Shown piece by piece: positions 1-8,552 of a stretch of DNA of 48,681 nt. The position numbers were made by a program, and so were the translations under genes. The notes under the pieces were generated by a model. It was not told where the DNA came from. It searched no databases and saw nothing but the letters and a program-made list of their open reading frames with translations. How positions within the stretch are numbered: position 1 is the stretch's first letter; each line of letters opens with the position of its first letter. Origin of the DNA: Candidatus Falkowbacteria bacterium CG1_02_37_21 (lineage in GTDB: Bacteria; Patescibacteriota; Patescibacteriia; Patescibacteriales; UBA12465); NCBI GenBank assembly GCA_001871165.1, contig MNUT01000027.1, positions 1-48,681 on the forward strand. The letters run 5' to 3'.

Positions 1-1217
1 TCCATACTGTCCGATACTGAAGCAGAATGATAACTACCGGAAACCTGATCCCAACCGGTGATACCCGGCTTGATAAGTAGCCGAGTTTTATAGAAAGGAA
101 TTTCTTTTTCCAACTCCGCTACTATTTCCGGACGTTCCGGTCGCGGTCCGATAAAACTCATCTCACCCCTGAGAATATTTAGAACCTGAGGAATTTCATC
201 CAGTCTAGTTTTACGTAGAAATAAGCCTAAGCCGGTAATCCGATTATCAGCTTCTTCCGTCGGCTCCTGATTATTATTTTCTACCCGCATAGTGCGAAAT
301 TTAATGATGTTAAATACCTGCTCATCTTTACCCAAACGTTCTTGCGTAAAGAAGACCGGTCCACGACTGCTGAGTTTAATCAGAATAGCGATTAAAGGCC
401 AGAGCGGGAGGGAAACGATAAACACTATTAGGGCTAGAATAAAATCCAGCAGTTGTTTTAATAAATTAAAATAATTTTTACTGCGAGTTTGCAGATTCTT
501 TAAAAACCAATCAGGACCAATCGCTTCTACCGGTACTTTACCGGTCAGCATTTCATAAAACTCCGGATAATTAAAGAAGGTGACGTTAAGAGGCAGACAG
601 GCAAACAAAGCTTCGCGCACGATATCGCCTTGCGAAAAATCGTCGCAAATTACAATAGTGCTAATGTGTTTGCTTCTAATTTGTTCTGGTAGAGATTTTA
701 CTTCATCGGAATTTTTAAAAATTAAAGCGGCTAAGTAACCGGCGCCGGGATTATTTTGTAGTTCCGCCACTAACTTCTCACTTTTGGTATTAAAACCAAT
801 AATGGCTAAGTTGTCGCGACGGATAAAAGAGTGAATTGCAATTTGATAAAACCAACGCCACAAGAAAAAGATGCCCAGGAAAATAACAATAAAGAGTAGA
901 AGGTTAGTTTTCGGGGAAATGCTGGTGGCGGGATTGAGATAGAAATATATAATAGAGAGCGTGCTGGCGACAAAGGCGGTATTGAGAATTAAATTAAAAA
1001 ATTTACGACTGATGGTCTTAATGTTTAAGTTATAAAGATCGTTGATATAAATTAATAATATCCAAATGAGAAATATGACTAAAAAATTAGGCCAGTGTTG
1101 CGACCAGTTTACTTCCCACGAGCTACGCGGATAGCGAATAGTAATAACCAAGAAAAGAGCTAGCCATAGTCCGACTAAGTCTCCGAGCAGTAGAATAAAT
1201 TTTTTAAGCTTGTTCAT
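1..1217 (-). CDS. Polyprenyl-phosphate sugar-1-phosphate transferase (WcaJ/PglC superfamily), 3' end cut by window edge
   Basis: This enzyme transfers a sugar-1-phosphate from a nucleotide sugar to undecaprenyl phosphate, the first membrane step of polysaccharide or glycan assembly. I translated it by hand from the ATG whose complement is at 1215-1217; the frame stays open to the window edge (about 405 codons). The N-terminal part has about four hydrophobic segments (residues 1-115), then a soluble Rossmann-like stretch. From about residue 245 a membrane helix leads into the catalytic bacterial sugar transferase domain, with KFRTM, RKTRLDEIPQ, GEMSFIGPRP and KPGITGWDQVSG in family order. Only the last few tens of residues are missing. 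The start follows TAT directly, with no Shine-Dalgarno sequence. The glycosyltransferase upstream (1281-2009) is on the same strand, which suggests a shared glycan pathway. The exact sugar substrate cannot be read from the sequence. Confidence 0.9.
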   Translation of the reverse strand, partial: MNKLKKFILLLGDLVGLWLALFLVITIRYPRSSWEVNWSQHWPNFLVIFLIWILLIYINDLYNLNIKTISRKFFNLILNTAFVASTLSIIYFYLNPATSISPKTNLLLFIVIFLGIFFLWRWFYQIAIHSFIRRDNLAIIGFNTKSEKLVAELQNNPGAGYLAALIFKNSDEVKSLPEQIRSKHISTIVICDDFSQGDIVREALFACLPLNVTFFNYPEFYEMLTGKVPVEAIGPDWFLKNLQTRSKNYFNLLKQLLDFILALIVFIVSLPLWPLIAILIKLSSRGPVFFTQERLGKDEQVFNIIKFRTMRVENNNQEPTEEADNRITGLGLFLRKTRLDEIPQVLNILRGEMSFIGPRPERPEIVAELEKEIPFYKTRLLIKPGITGWDQVSGSYHSASVSDSM

Positions 1218-1280
1218 ATAGTGCAGGCTCTTGCCTAATGTTATTTTAAGGCCTTATTTATGTTTTACTTTTACTTCGCT

Positions 1281-2009
1281 TTACTTATGTCGCCAATAAA
1301 TTTTGATTAAATCTGCGAGCGAGCGGAAACTTTCTTTTATAACCCCGACTCTAGTATTAGCGTCATCAGCCCAATTAATGCCGACCTCCCGTATTTCATA
1401 GCCATATTTTTTAGCCAGAAACAAAATTTCCGTATCCCAAATCCAACGATCTATAATAGCGGGGGCAAATACTTTTTGAGCGGCCTCATAAGAAAAAACT
1501 TTAAAGCCACAGCCGAAATCTTTAATTTTTAAACCGGTAATAAACTGAGCCAGATAAGAATATATTTCTCCCATTTTCTGGCGATGCCAGGGTTGTTTTT
1601 TAATCAGGACGGCGCCGTGTTCTTTACGGGTGCCAATGATAACAGGTAAGCCTTGCGCCATGAGTGGTAAAAATTTTTCCAGTTCAAACAGGGAGGTGGA
1701 CATATCGGCGTCGGCTATCAGATAATAATCGGGACTGGCAGCCATAATACCCTGTTTGACTGCATAGCCTTTGCCGTGGTTGGGCGAGTAGTTAATGAGG
1801 CGTACCTTAGGACTTATCCCAGAGCTTAGTACAAAATCATTAATAATATTAGCGGTATTATCAAGACTGCCATCGTCAACAAAAATAATTTCTAAGTTTA
1901 ATTCCGGATGGGCGGGTAGGAAACGGTGTATTTCCGCAAAAGCCTGGTCCAAGCGGCTAGCTTCATTGTAAGCCGGAATGATTACGGCTATATTTTTATT
2001 CCAGGACAT
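1281..2009 (-). CDS. Family 2 glycosyltransferase, dolichyl-phosphate beta-glucosyltransferase (Alg5)-like
   Basis: This is a 242-residue GT-A fold glycosyltransferase that probably moves a sugar from a nucleotide donor to a polyprenyl phosphate. Visible motifs are IPAYNEASRL (11-20), the nucleotide-binding VDDGS (44-48), the metal-binding DAD (100-102), and a GCGFKVF segment followed by RWIWDTE, the arrangement typical of Alg5-like enzymes. There is no C-terminal membrane domain, unlike many DPM1/GtrB fusions. It is transcribed toward the sugar transferase at 1-1217, 63 bases downstream. The start is supported by a -10 box that places transcription initiation almost on the ATG. The donor could be UDP-glucose or GDP-mannose; family resemblance favours the Alg5 type. 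Confidence 0.87.
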   Translation of the reverse strand: MSWNKNIAVIIPAYNEASRLDQAFAEIHRFLPAHPELNLEIIFVDDGSLDNTANIINDFVLSSGISPKVRLINYSPNHGKGYAVKQGIMAASPDYYLIADADMSTSLFELEKFLPLMAQGLPVIIGTRKEHGAVLIKKQPWHRQKMGEIYSYLAQFITGLKIKDFGCGFKVFSYEAAQKVFAPAIIDRWIWDTEILFLAKKYGYEIREVGINWADDANTRVGVIKESFRSLADLIKIYWRHK

Positions 2010-2015
2010 AAATTA

Positions 2016-2044
2016 AATATATCAATATATTAGCTAAAAATCAA
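2016..2044 (-). promoter_or_regulatory. Promoter of the Alg5-like glycosyltransferase, near-leaderless
   Basis: On the minus strand a -35 TTGATT (2044-2039), a 17-base spacer and a -10 TATATT (2021-2016) lie so that only six bases separate the -10 from the ATG at 2009. Transcription would therefore start at or next to the start codon. It overlaps the divergent promoter of the gene at 2067. Confidence 0.5.
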
Positions 2045-2052
2045 TTTTATGT

Positions 2053-2058
2053 TATAAT
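2053..2058 (+). promoter_or_regulatory. -10 box TATAAT of the secreted repeat protein, near-leaderless
   Basis: A consensus TATAAT ends eight bases before the ATG at 2067, so the transcript would have a leader of at most a few bases. The -35 region 17 bases upstream (TTAGCT) is a poor match. It faces the minus-strand promoter at 2016-2044. Confidence 0.5.
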
Positions 2059-2066
2059 AAATTCAT

Positions 2067-4691
2067 ATGTTTATACTATTTAATCGTTTGACAAGGGAGC
2101 GTCAAACTCTGTGGTTAATAGCTCCAATTATCGCAGTATTGTTTATTTTACCACTGGGAGTGAAAGCTTCGGTGTGTGATCAAAACACTATTTTGACTTT
2201 TGTAGCCAATGATCCGGGCGGTTCTTATATTGCCGGCGCCAAAATTGATATATATGAACAAACTATTGACGCTAACGGTAATACCAAGCCAGATAAGCGT
2301 TTTACGGGGGGCACGACCGACGCAGTTTTAGGGCGAGCCAAACTTAGTTGGCGTAATTCCGCGGAGGATTCTGCTACTTATGCTATCCGGGTGCGAACGG
2401 TTAATAAAGATAATGCCAGTTTCTGGTTCTATGATATTAATCTAGCATGTGGAGAGACTACAAGTTTAAGTAAGACTTTAAGTGGATTTAATATTACTTT
2501 CCGTGATTCTAATGGTGATGTTTTAACTAAAACTAATTTTAGTATTTATTCTCAGTTACGAAACAGTAGCGGTGGTTTGGAAGCGGCTAAAGATGAGCTC
2601 CTCGTGTCCGGTAATTCCGGTAATTCCGGTCGCGTTAAAGTTTATTTACCGCAGGGGAGTGTCCGTAGCTTAGACAATTTCGGCGCGGATGTTTATGTCT
2701 TGGAAGTTAATCATGGTGGCATGAAGTCTTATTTCTACGGTTTAACTGCACATGATGGTCAGCTAACTAATGTTGATTACTATTTAAGCGTGTTAAAAGT
2801 GCGCCTAAAAGACGCTAATGATAAATCGGCGGTTGGTGTGAAAGTGGAAGTCTTTAATCAGGATGTTGATTTGAATAATGAATATAAAAAAGGATCTAAA
2901 GTGGGAGATTTTATCATCGCCGATAATGGTTATGGTTCCATGGAAATTTCTAGTGGTGTTTTTGCCATAGGAGTGAAGGGTTCAGACGGACAGTATCAAT
3001 ATTTCTGGGACATTAGTGTCGCTGATGGTCGTACTACCGAATATCTTTTGAATTTAAATGAGTCCGCGGCTGGTTTTTCTGCTTGTAGTGATAAGGCCAG
3101 CGTCACGGTTGCTTTACGCACGATTAAAGGCGATATTATTCCTGGCCTGAAATTTGAATTATACGAGCAGAATGTTGATGCTAATGGTTTGCCTTATGTC
3201 GGAGCTAAAGTAGCTGGGGCTACTATTCCTAGTAGCGGTTTCTCAACTGTCAGTTTTAAGCCGAATGCGGATAAATATTATGCCCTAAAAGTCTGGGATA
3301 AACGTTCTGATGTAGGAGACTTTTGGTTTTTTAGTGCTTTGAAGTTAGATTGTGGCGCTGCCAAAAGTTTAACTAAAACTATTCCGGCCGTGCAAGTTAT
3401 TTTACGGGATGGGGCTGGTAATTTAAAGAATAACTATAGTTTTTCTTTATCGGCTCAGGCTTATGATGCCGATAATAATCCGGTGATTGCGGATAACGGC
3501 TTGATTGCTAATTTAAAAACTAATTCCGGCGGGCAAGCTTGGGTTTATGTCTCTCCTTATAATCCTTATCGTCGTGGTCAGTCTGGTATTTATGCTTTAA
3601 GCACTAAGGATGGCAATAATAATGTTGTTAATTTCTTTAATATTACTCCGACTGATAGCGCCGACTACGTTTTTGAAGGGCAAACTAGTGGTGTGAGTGG
3701 TGTATTGCATGATGGCCGAGGGCGAGCGATGGCCAATAAAACCGTGGCTCTTTATTCTTATAGTTTGGATGGCGGGGTTAAGCGCTTAGGTTCTTCTTTG
3801 GTCACGGCTAAGACCGATGCCGGTGGCAGTTTTAGTTTTGAATATCCGACCGGAACTTATGCTTTAGTGACTGATGATGACTTCGGTCAAAAAAATATTT
3901 TTTGGGGTATTGGCGTTAAAACCGGTTCTTCCTCACAGACATTAACCATGAATCTGACTAATTTTAGTTTATCCGATACTTTAGGCGAAGGTGTGTCCAG
4001 CAATCCTTTGATTAAACTGTATGCTCTCAGTCTGGGTTCTTCCGGTCGTTATTTTCGCGACAGAGAAGTCGGTAATTTTAAACTTAGTAACGGGAGTGGT
4101 TCTAAAATTTTAGCGGCCGGACCTTATTTGGCAGTTTATACCGGTAAAGGTAATAAAGAATATGCTACCGCCTTTTATGCTTCTAACGGTAAGTCACAAA
4201 ATATTTCTATTATTATCGGCAGTAAATATGTTATCAACTCAGGACAAACTTTTAATGTGAGTGTTTCGGGTGCTACCGGTGTGAGTGGTGGTTCTGCTCC
4301 GACGAGTAGTGGTTCATCTTTGCCTAATTTAAGAGGACGTATTTTATTACAGGTGGAAGGACATGGTGAAGCCTGGTATGTTGATACAGCGAGTGGCTCC
4401 AAATATTACTTAGGTCGTCCAGCTGACGCTTTCAAGATCATGCGTTCTTTAGCGCTAGGAATTTCTAACTCTGATTTCGCTGCGGTTTACAATAATCCTT
4501 ATTCTTGGAGAAATCTAGCCGGGAAGATTTTGTTAAAGACTCAAGACAGTGGTAAAGCTTATTACTTTGATCCAATAAAATTACAGTTATATTATTTAGG
4601 TCGTCCGGCTGATGCTTTTAATGTGATGCGTTCCCTCGGCCTGGGAATTACTAATAGTAATTTAGATAAAATAGCTACCGGCAATAAGTAA
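2067..4691 (+). CDS. Large secreted or membrane-anchored beta-rich repeat protein with C-terminal YLGRPADAF modules
   Basis: This is an 874-residue extracytoplasmic protein of unknown function. A hydrophobic segment at residues 15-34 acts as a signal peptide or anchor. The body is a long tandem duplication: unit 1 begins at Cys37 and unit 2 at Cys340. The units share segments such as IYEQTIDANG / LYEQNVDANG and SFWFYDINLACG / DFWFFSALKLDCG, and each has a second Cys (Cys128 in unit 1), suggesting a disulfide per unit. These look like carboxypeptidase-regulatory or Cna-B type beta-sandwiches (inference). A Ser/Gly-rich linker (about 735-755) leads to two 48-residue copies of a module with the core YYLGRPADAF (757-804 and 819-866). 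I recall this module from proteins of Patescibacteria, but I know no function for it. A surface-layer or adhesin role is plausible but unproven. holB follows 20 bases downstream. Confidence 0.75.
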   Translation: MFILFNRLTRERQTLWLIAPIIAVLFILPLGVKASVCDQNTILTFVANDPGGSYIAGAKIDIYEQTIDANGNTKPDKRFTGGTTDAVLGRAKLSWRNSAEDSATYAIRVRTVNKDNASFWFYDINLACGETTSLSKTLSGFNITFRDSNGDVLTKTNFSIYSQLRNSSGGLEAAKDELLVSGNSGNSGRVKVYLPQGSVRSLDNFGADVYVLEVNHGGMKSYFYGLTAHDGQLTNVDYYLSVLKVRLKDANDKSAVGVKVEVFNQDVDLNNEYKKGSKVGDFIIADNGYGSMEISSGVFAIGVKGSDGQYQYFWDISVADGRTTEYLLNLNESAAGFSACSDKASVTVALRTIKGDIIPGLKFELYEQNVDANGLPYVGAKVAGATIPSSGFSTVSFKPNADKYYALKVWDKRSDVGDFWFFSALKLDCGAAKSLTKTIPAVQVILRDGAGNLKNNYSFSLSAQAYDADNNPVIADNGLIANLKTNSGGQAWVYVSPYNPYRRGQSGIYALSTKDGNNNVVNFFNITPTDSADYVFEGQTSGVSGVLHDGRGRAMANKTVALYSYSLDGGVKRLGSSLVTAKTDAGGSFSFEYPTGTYALVTDDDFGQKNIFWGIGVKTGSSSQTLTMNLTNFSLSDTLGEGVSSNPLIKLYALSLGSSGRYFRDREVGNFKLSNGSGSKILAAGPYLAVYTGKGNKEYATAFYASNGKSQNISIIIGSKYVINSGQTFNVSVSGATGVSGGSAPTSSGSSLPNLRGRILLQVEGHGEAWYVDTASGSKYYLGRPADAFKIMRSLALGISNSDFAAVYNNPYSWRNLAGKILLKTQDSGKAYYFDPIKLQLYYLGRPADAFNVMRSLGLGITNSNLDKIATGNK
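4335..4664 (+). repeat. Two in-frame copies of a 48-residue YLGRPADAF module
   Basis: Copy 1 is 4335-4478 and copy 2 is 4521-4664, separated by 14 codons. Both follow the order G(R/K)ILL, a charged turn, (W/Y)YVD or YFD, YYLGRPADAF, MRSL(A/G)LGI. The nucleotide sequences have diverged more than the proteins, so the duplication is not recent. Confidence 0.85.
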
Positions 4692-4711
4692 ACAAGCTTA
4701 ATTATATTTTT

Positions 4712-5689
4712 ATGGCAGAAGCATTTATCTGGCCGGCCATTGGTAACGAAAAAGTGATTGAGTTTCTGGAGCGCGGCTTACAGAATAATAAAATCGCGCA
4801 GACTTATATTTTTTCCGGTTTGGATGATTTGGGCAAGTCTACCATTGCCTTAGCTTTTGCTCGTCGTTTACAAAATAACGAAGAGGGAAACAGTAGTGAT
4901 TTACATATTTTAGAGCCCGAAGAAGATAGCAAAAACATCAGTATTGCCGCTACTCGTGAGTTTATAAAAATGTTGAGTTTGAGTTCTTTTCTAAATTCCT
5001 ATAAGATAGGGATTATTAAAGAGGCGGATCGTTTGAGTGAAGAGGCTAAAAGCGCCTTATTAAAAACTTTGGAAGAGCCGCGTGATAAAGTTATTATTAT
5101 TTTACTCGTTTCCGAGGCTGACAAATTACCGGCCACAATTTTATCTCGCGCGCAAATTCTGTATTTTTATCCCGTACCAGCCGCCGCGACTTATGATTAT
5201 TTGATTGCTAATTATCAAGTTAATCGTTCTTTGGCCAAAGATTTAGCTAATTTGTCTCTAGGACGACCTTTGACCGCTTTAAAATTTTTGGAGCATCCGG
5301 AAGAATATAAAGCTTATTTAGAACGAGCGGAAAAATGGTTATCCTTAGTTAGCTTAGATATTAATGGACGTTTAAAAGTTTTAGATGAAATATTTAACGA
5401 CAGAAGCTGGAGTCAGCAAGCGCGCGACACAGTGGGGACGATTATTTTTTTAGCAGAAGGACTGGCTCGCGATTCATTGTTATTAAGCTTAGGAGCACCT
5501 GATCGTTTACAGCATTCCACTTTACTACCAGCCTTAGAAAAAACCTTAGCGTTATTAGCGAAAAAAGACGGCGAGGGAGGCGGTCCCAGTGCCTTAGAAC
5601 AACTTAAAATTTGCGCCCAAGCTAAGGAATATTTGGATGCTAATGTGAATCCTCGCCTGGTTTTAGAGCAAATGGTCATTAATTGGTAA
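4712..5689 (+). CDS. holB: DNA polymerase III delta prime subunit
   Basis: This is a clamp-loader subunit that helps load the sliding clamp on DNA. In the 325-residue protein, the N-terminal AAA+ domain shows a P-loop-like GLDDLGKST (about residues 35-43), then IGIIKEADRLSEEAKSALLKTLEEP (split here as the typical sensor/box VII region), and LSRAQ in the position of the conserved SRC arginine-finger motif. The four-cysteine zinc module usual after the P-loop in delta prime and tau is absent: the stretch at residues 50-65 has no cysteines. The C-terminal helical collar domain is present. It lies 20 bases after the secreted repeat protein and 10 bases before a lipoprotein gene, with an AT-rich start and no Shine-Dalgarno. 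A generic AAA+ clamp-loader subunit is the only alternative. Confidence 0.85.
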   Translation: MAEAFIWPAIGNEKVIEFLERGLQNNKIAQTYIFSGLDDLGKSTIALAFARRLQNNEEGNSSDLHILEPEEDSKNISIAATREFIKMLSLSSFLNSYKIGIIKEADRLSEEAKSALLKTLEEPRDKVIIILLVSEADKLPATILSRAQILYFYPVPAAATYDYLIANYQVNRSLAKDLANLSLGRPLTALKFLEHPEEYKAYLERAEKWLSLVSLDINGRLKVLDEIFNDRSWSQQARDTVGTIIFLAEGLARDSLLLSLGAPDRLQHSTLLPALEKTLALLAKKDGEGGGPSALEQLKICAQAKEYLDANVNPRLVLEQMVINW

Positions 5690-5699
5690 TTATAAAAAT

Positions 5700-6812
5700 A
5701 TGAAGACAAAAATTTTGAGAGTATTGGTGGTGTTACCGGTGCTGGCGATATTTGCCGCCGGTTGTTCTATTACTACTACCGGCACTCCCGGTAATGCTAC
5801 TAGCGACGCCAGTATTTATTTATCCACGGATAGTGGTGCTACTTGGCGCATCATGACTAATGTCCCGTCCTTAGACGCGCGACCGCAAAATATTACTGAT
5901 GTTAATGTTAATTTGATGAGTGTCGATCCGGAAGATAGTATGGCCGTCTACCTGGCTACTTTTGATCAAGGCTTATATTACACTTATAACATTACTAATG
6001 GTTGGAATCATGTCACGAGTTTGCCGTCGGCAACTATTAATGATGTAAAAGTTGATCCAAAAAATAAATGTATTATTTATGCCGCTACTGCCAATAAATT
6101 ATATAGATCTAGTGATTGCTCCCGTACTTGGACAGAGGCTTATTATGACAATAACGCTAACGTGGCGGTGACTTCCATAGTGATTGATCACTATAATTCG
6201 CGTAATGTTTATATTAGTACTAGCCGTGGCGATATTATCAAGAGTATTAGTTCCGGTACGGCTTGGCGGACTATTCAGCGCTTGGATGAGGGTATTAATC
6301 AATTAATTATCTCTCCTTTAGATAGTCGTAAAATTTTTGTGGCCACTACAAAAAATAATATATATAGTTTTTTTTCTAATACTGATACCAATGCTAATAA
6401 CTCTGATGATTTAGAACAAAATTTCTTGGTGTCTGATTGGACAGATTTAAATGCTGTGTTGAGAGATTATGACTTGGGTTCTAATTTTAAGGATATTATT
6501 ATTAACCCTAAAGACGGTGTGATGTATTTAGCGACAGCAAAATTAATTTTGCGTTCTCCTGATAATGGTATTACCTGGGAGAATATTAAACTCTTACCAC
6601 CGGAAAAAGATGCTGTTATTAATGCCTTGGCAATTAATCCTCAGGATTCCAGTGATTTGTATTATGTTACCAATACCGCCTTTTTTCACTCTAAAGATGG
6701 GGGCGCTACTTGGCAGACAAAAAATTTGCCGACTAAGCGTGCTGGTCGGGAGTTAATTTTAGACTTTAATCATCCTAATAATGTTTATTTAGGCACAGTT
6801 AAATTAAAATAA
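5700..6812 (+). CDS. Lipoprotein with BNR/Asp-box beta-propeller repeats (Ycf48/sortilin-like fold)
   Basis: This is a 370-residue lipid-anchored protein of unknown role. The signal peptide ends in a lipobox AAGC with the lipidated Cys22. The body is made of BNR/Asp-box turns: STDSGATW, SSDCSRTW, SPDNGITW and SKDGGATW, spaced as in six- or seven-bladed propellers such as Ycf48 (photosystem II assembly) or sortilin-like domains. There is no photosynthesis context here, so I infer only a protein- or glycan-binding propeller on the cell surface. It sits between holB and frr with 10- and 11-base gaps, so it is probably co-transcribed with housekeeping genes. No enzymatic sialidase residues can be assigned. 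Confidence 0.8.
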   Translation: MKTKILRVLVVLPVLAIFAAGCSITTTGTPGNATSDASIYLSTDSGATWRIMTNVPSLDARPQNITDVNVNLMSVDPEDSMAVYLATFDQGLYYTYNITNGWNHVTSLPSATINDVKVDPKNKCIIYAATANKLYRSSDCSRTWTEAYYDNNANVAVTSIVIDHYNSRNVYISTSRGDIIKSISSGTAWRTIQRLDEGINQLIISPLDSRKIFVATTKNNIYSFFSNTDTNANNSDDLEQNFLVSDWTDLNAVLRDYDLGSNFKDIIINPKDGVMYLATAKLILRSPDNGITWENIKLLPPEKDAVINALAINPQDSSDLYYVTNTAFFHSKDGGATWQTKNLPTKRAGRELILDFNHPNNVYLGTVKLK

Positions 6813-6823
6813 TTAAATTATAT

Positions 6824-7378
6824 ATGAGTCCATATTTACAGATTAAACAGAAAGATTTTAACGCTGCTTTAGACTTCTTTAAAAAAGAAATTGCGACTTT
6901 ACGTACTGGTCAAGCTAATCCCGGTTTATTAGAGTCAGTGCAGGTGGAAGCTTATGGTACTATGAATCCTTTAAACGCGGTTAGTAATATAGCGGTCTCC
7001 GATTCCCGCAGTATTATAATTGCTCCTTGGGATAAAGGTGTTATGAAATCTATTGAAAAAGCGATTGTGACGGCTGATTTAGGCTTTGGCGTGGTGAATG
7101 AGGGCGATAAAATACGTTTATCTGTTCCACCGCTCACCGAAGAAAATCGTAAAGAATTGGTAAAAAAGTTGAATGAAAAAATGGAGAAGACGCGTATTAT
7201 TTTACGTAGTCTACGTGATAGTGTTAAAGTTATTATTGAAGATGCCGAAGGAGAAAAAAGTATCAGTGAAGATGATAAGTTTCGTTTTATCAAGGAACTG
7301 GATGAATTCTCCGCCAAACAGAACGAAGAGTTGAAAAATATTCGTGAGCGCAAAGAGAAGGATATAATGACCGTTTAA
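6824..7378 (+). CDS. frr: Ribosome recycling factor
   Basis: RRF splits post-termination ribosomes together with EF-G. The 184-residue length matches the family (about 185). Diagnostic stretches are LRTGQANPGLLE near residue 25, PLNAVSNI, IIAPWDKG, and IRLSVPPLTEENRKELVKK followed by the basic RSLRDSV of the long helical domain. The gene is complete. The start follows TTATAT directly with no Shine-Dalgarno. It is between a lipoprotein and a site-2 protease, 9 bases from the latter, in the same transcription unit. The usual tsf-pyrH-frr arrangement is not seen here. Confidence 0.97.
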   Translation: MSPYLQIKQKDFNAALDFFKKEIATLRTGQANPGLLESVQVEAYGTMNPLNAVSNIAVSDSRSIIIAPWDKGVMKSIEKAIVTADLGFGVVNEGDKIRLSVPPLTEENRKELVKKLNEKMEKTRIILRSLRDSVKVIIEDAEGEKSISEDDKFRFIKELDEFSAKQNEELKNIRERKEKDIMTV

Positions 7379-7387
7379 TTTTATATT

Positions 7388-8548
7388 ATGTCATTTACCG
7401 CTATCATTTTTATTGTTGTCTTATCAATCTTAGTTCTTGCCCATGAATATGGACATTTTTTTGTCGCGCGACGCTTTGGCGTTAAAGCGGAAGAATTTGG
7501 TTTAGGTTTTCCGCCGCGCGCTATTGGTTGGTATAAGAATAAGAAGGGCAAATGGCTGATGATTACCGGCAGTCGTAGCGTGGAAAGTTTGGTCACTAGC
7601 AATAAAGAAGAAGAACAACCGGCGCCGCAGGCCACGGTTTATTCGTTAAATTGGTTACCTTTGGGCGGTTTTGTAAAAATTAAAGGTGAAAATGGCGAAG
7701 GAGAGAATGACACGGACAGTTTTGTCGCGAAAAGCATTGGTCGTCGGGTATTAATTCTGACGGCGGGAGTGTTTATGAATATCGTCTTGGCCTGGTTCCT
7801 CTTGTCCGTTGGTTATGTTATCGGCTTGCCACAGTCAATGGATACCTTGGGTTCTAATGCTACGTTAAGTGATTCCCAGGTTATTATTGCGCAAGTTCTC
7901 CCAGATTCTATTGCCGCTAAGGCTGGCTTAGAAATGGGAGATGTTATTATGAGTGTTAATGGTAGTCTGGTCACAACGGAGAAAAATTTACAGGATCTTG
8001 TTGCTAATAGTAACGGACAAGAAGCAAATCTTCTAGTTGAGCGTAATAATAAAGAGCAGACAATTACTGTTGTCCCGCAAGCGAGCGAGGGCGAACGTGC
8101 GGTTATTGGTGTCGCTATTTTTTCTTCCGGTTTGGTTAGTTATCCTTTTTTCTCGGCTTTCTGGGAGGGAGCCAGAACTACGGCTTGGATTTTAGGACAG
8201 ATTTTTGTCGCTTTCTATGACTTGTTCTTATCAATTTTCCAGGGCGCTGCGGTTGGTGATCAGTTTGCCGGTCCGGTTGGTATTGCCACGATTACCGGTC
8301 AGGCGGCTCGTCTCGGCTTTAGTCACCTTTTGCAGTTTATGGCTCTTTTGTCTTTAAACTTGGCGGTACTTAATATTATACCTTTTCCGGCTTTAGATGG
8401 GGGACGGGTTTTGTTCTTATTAATTGAGAAGATAAAGGGCAGCCCGGTGCGTCGGGAAGTGGAAGCCATTTTTCATAATATTGGTTTTCTCTTGTTGATT
8501 GCCTTAGTAATATTTATTACCTATAGAGATATAATTAAAATATTTTAA
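7388..8548 (+). CDS. rseP: Site-2 intramembrane zinc metalloprotease (RseP/M50B family)
   Basis: This protease cleaves transmembrane substrates such as anti-sigma factors or remnant signal peptides within the membrane. In the 386-residue protein, the first helix carries the zinc site HEYGH (residues 19-23), the third core helix carries the NxxPxPxLDGG motif as NIIPFPALDGG (about residues 334-344), and a single PDZ domain lies between them (about 160-240), as in RseP/MmpA. A short acidic insert (residues 70-80, with EEEQ) precedes the membrane re-entrant LPLGGFVKI segment. It is five bases upstream of hpf. No partner anti-sigma factor is in the window, so its substrate is unknown. Confidence 0.95.
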   Translation: MSFTAIIFIVVLSILVLAHEYGHFFVARRFGVKAEEFGLGFPPRAIGWYKNKKGKWLMITGSRSVESLVTSNKEEEQPAPQATVYSLNWLPLGGFVKIKGENGEGENDTDSFVAKSIGRRVLILTAGVFMNIVLAWFLLSVGYVIGLPQSMDTLGSNATLSDSQVIIAQVLPDSIAAKAGLEMGDVIMSVNGSLVTTEKNLQDLVANSNGQEANLLVERNNKEQTITVVPQASEGERAVIGVAIFSSGLVSYPFFSAFWEGARTTAWILGQIFVAFYDLFLSIFQGAAVGDQFAGPVGIATITGQAARLGFSHLLQFMALLSLNLAVLNIIPFPALDGGRVLFLLIEKIKGSPVRREVEAIFHNIGFLLLIALVIFITYRDIIKIF

Positions 8549-8552
8549 TAAT

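Noticed and set aside
292-474. Short plus-strand open frame
   Set aside because: It lies antisense inside the sugar transferase gene, which has an unbroken family-conserved frame on the minus strand.
1218-1280. Small inverted repeats between the two minus-strand glycan genes (AGGC-AAGA-GCCT, TAAGGCCTTA)
   Set aside because: Stems of four to five bases in AT-rich sequence without a T-run; too weak to call a terminator or operator.
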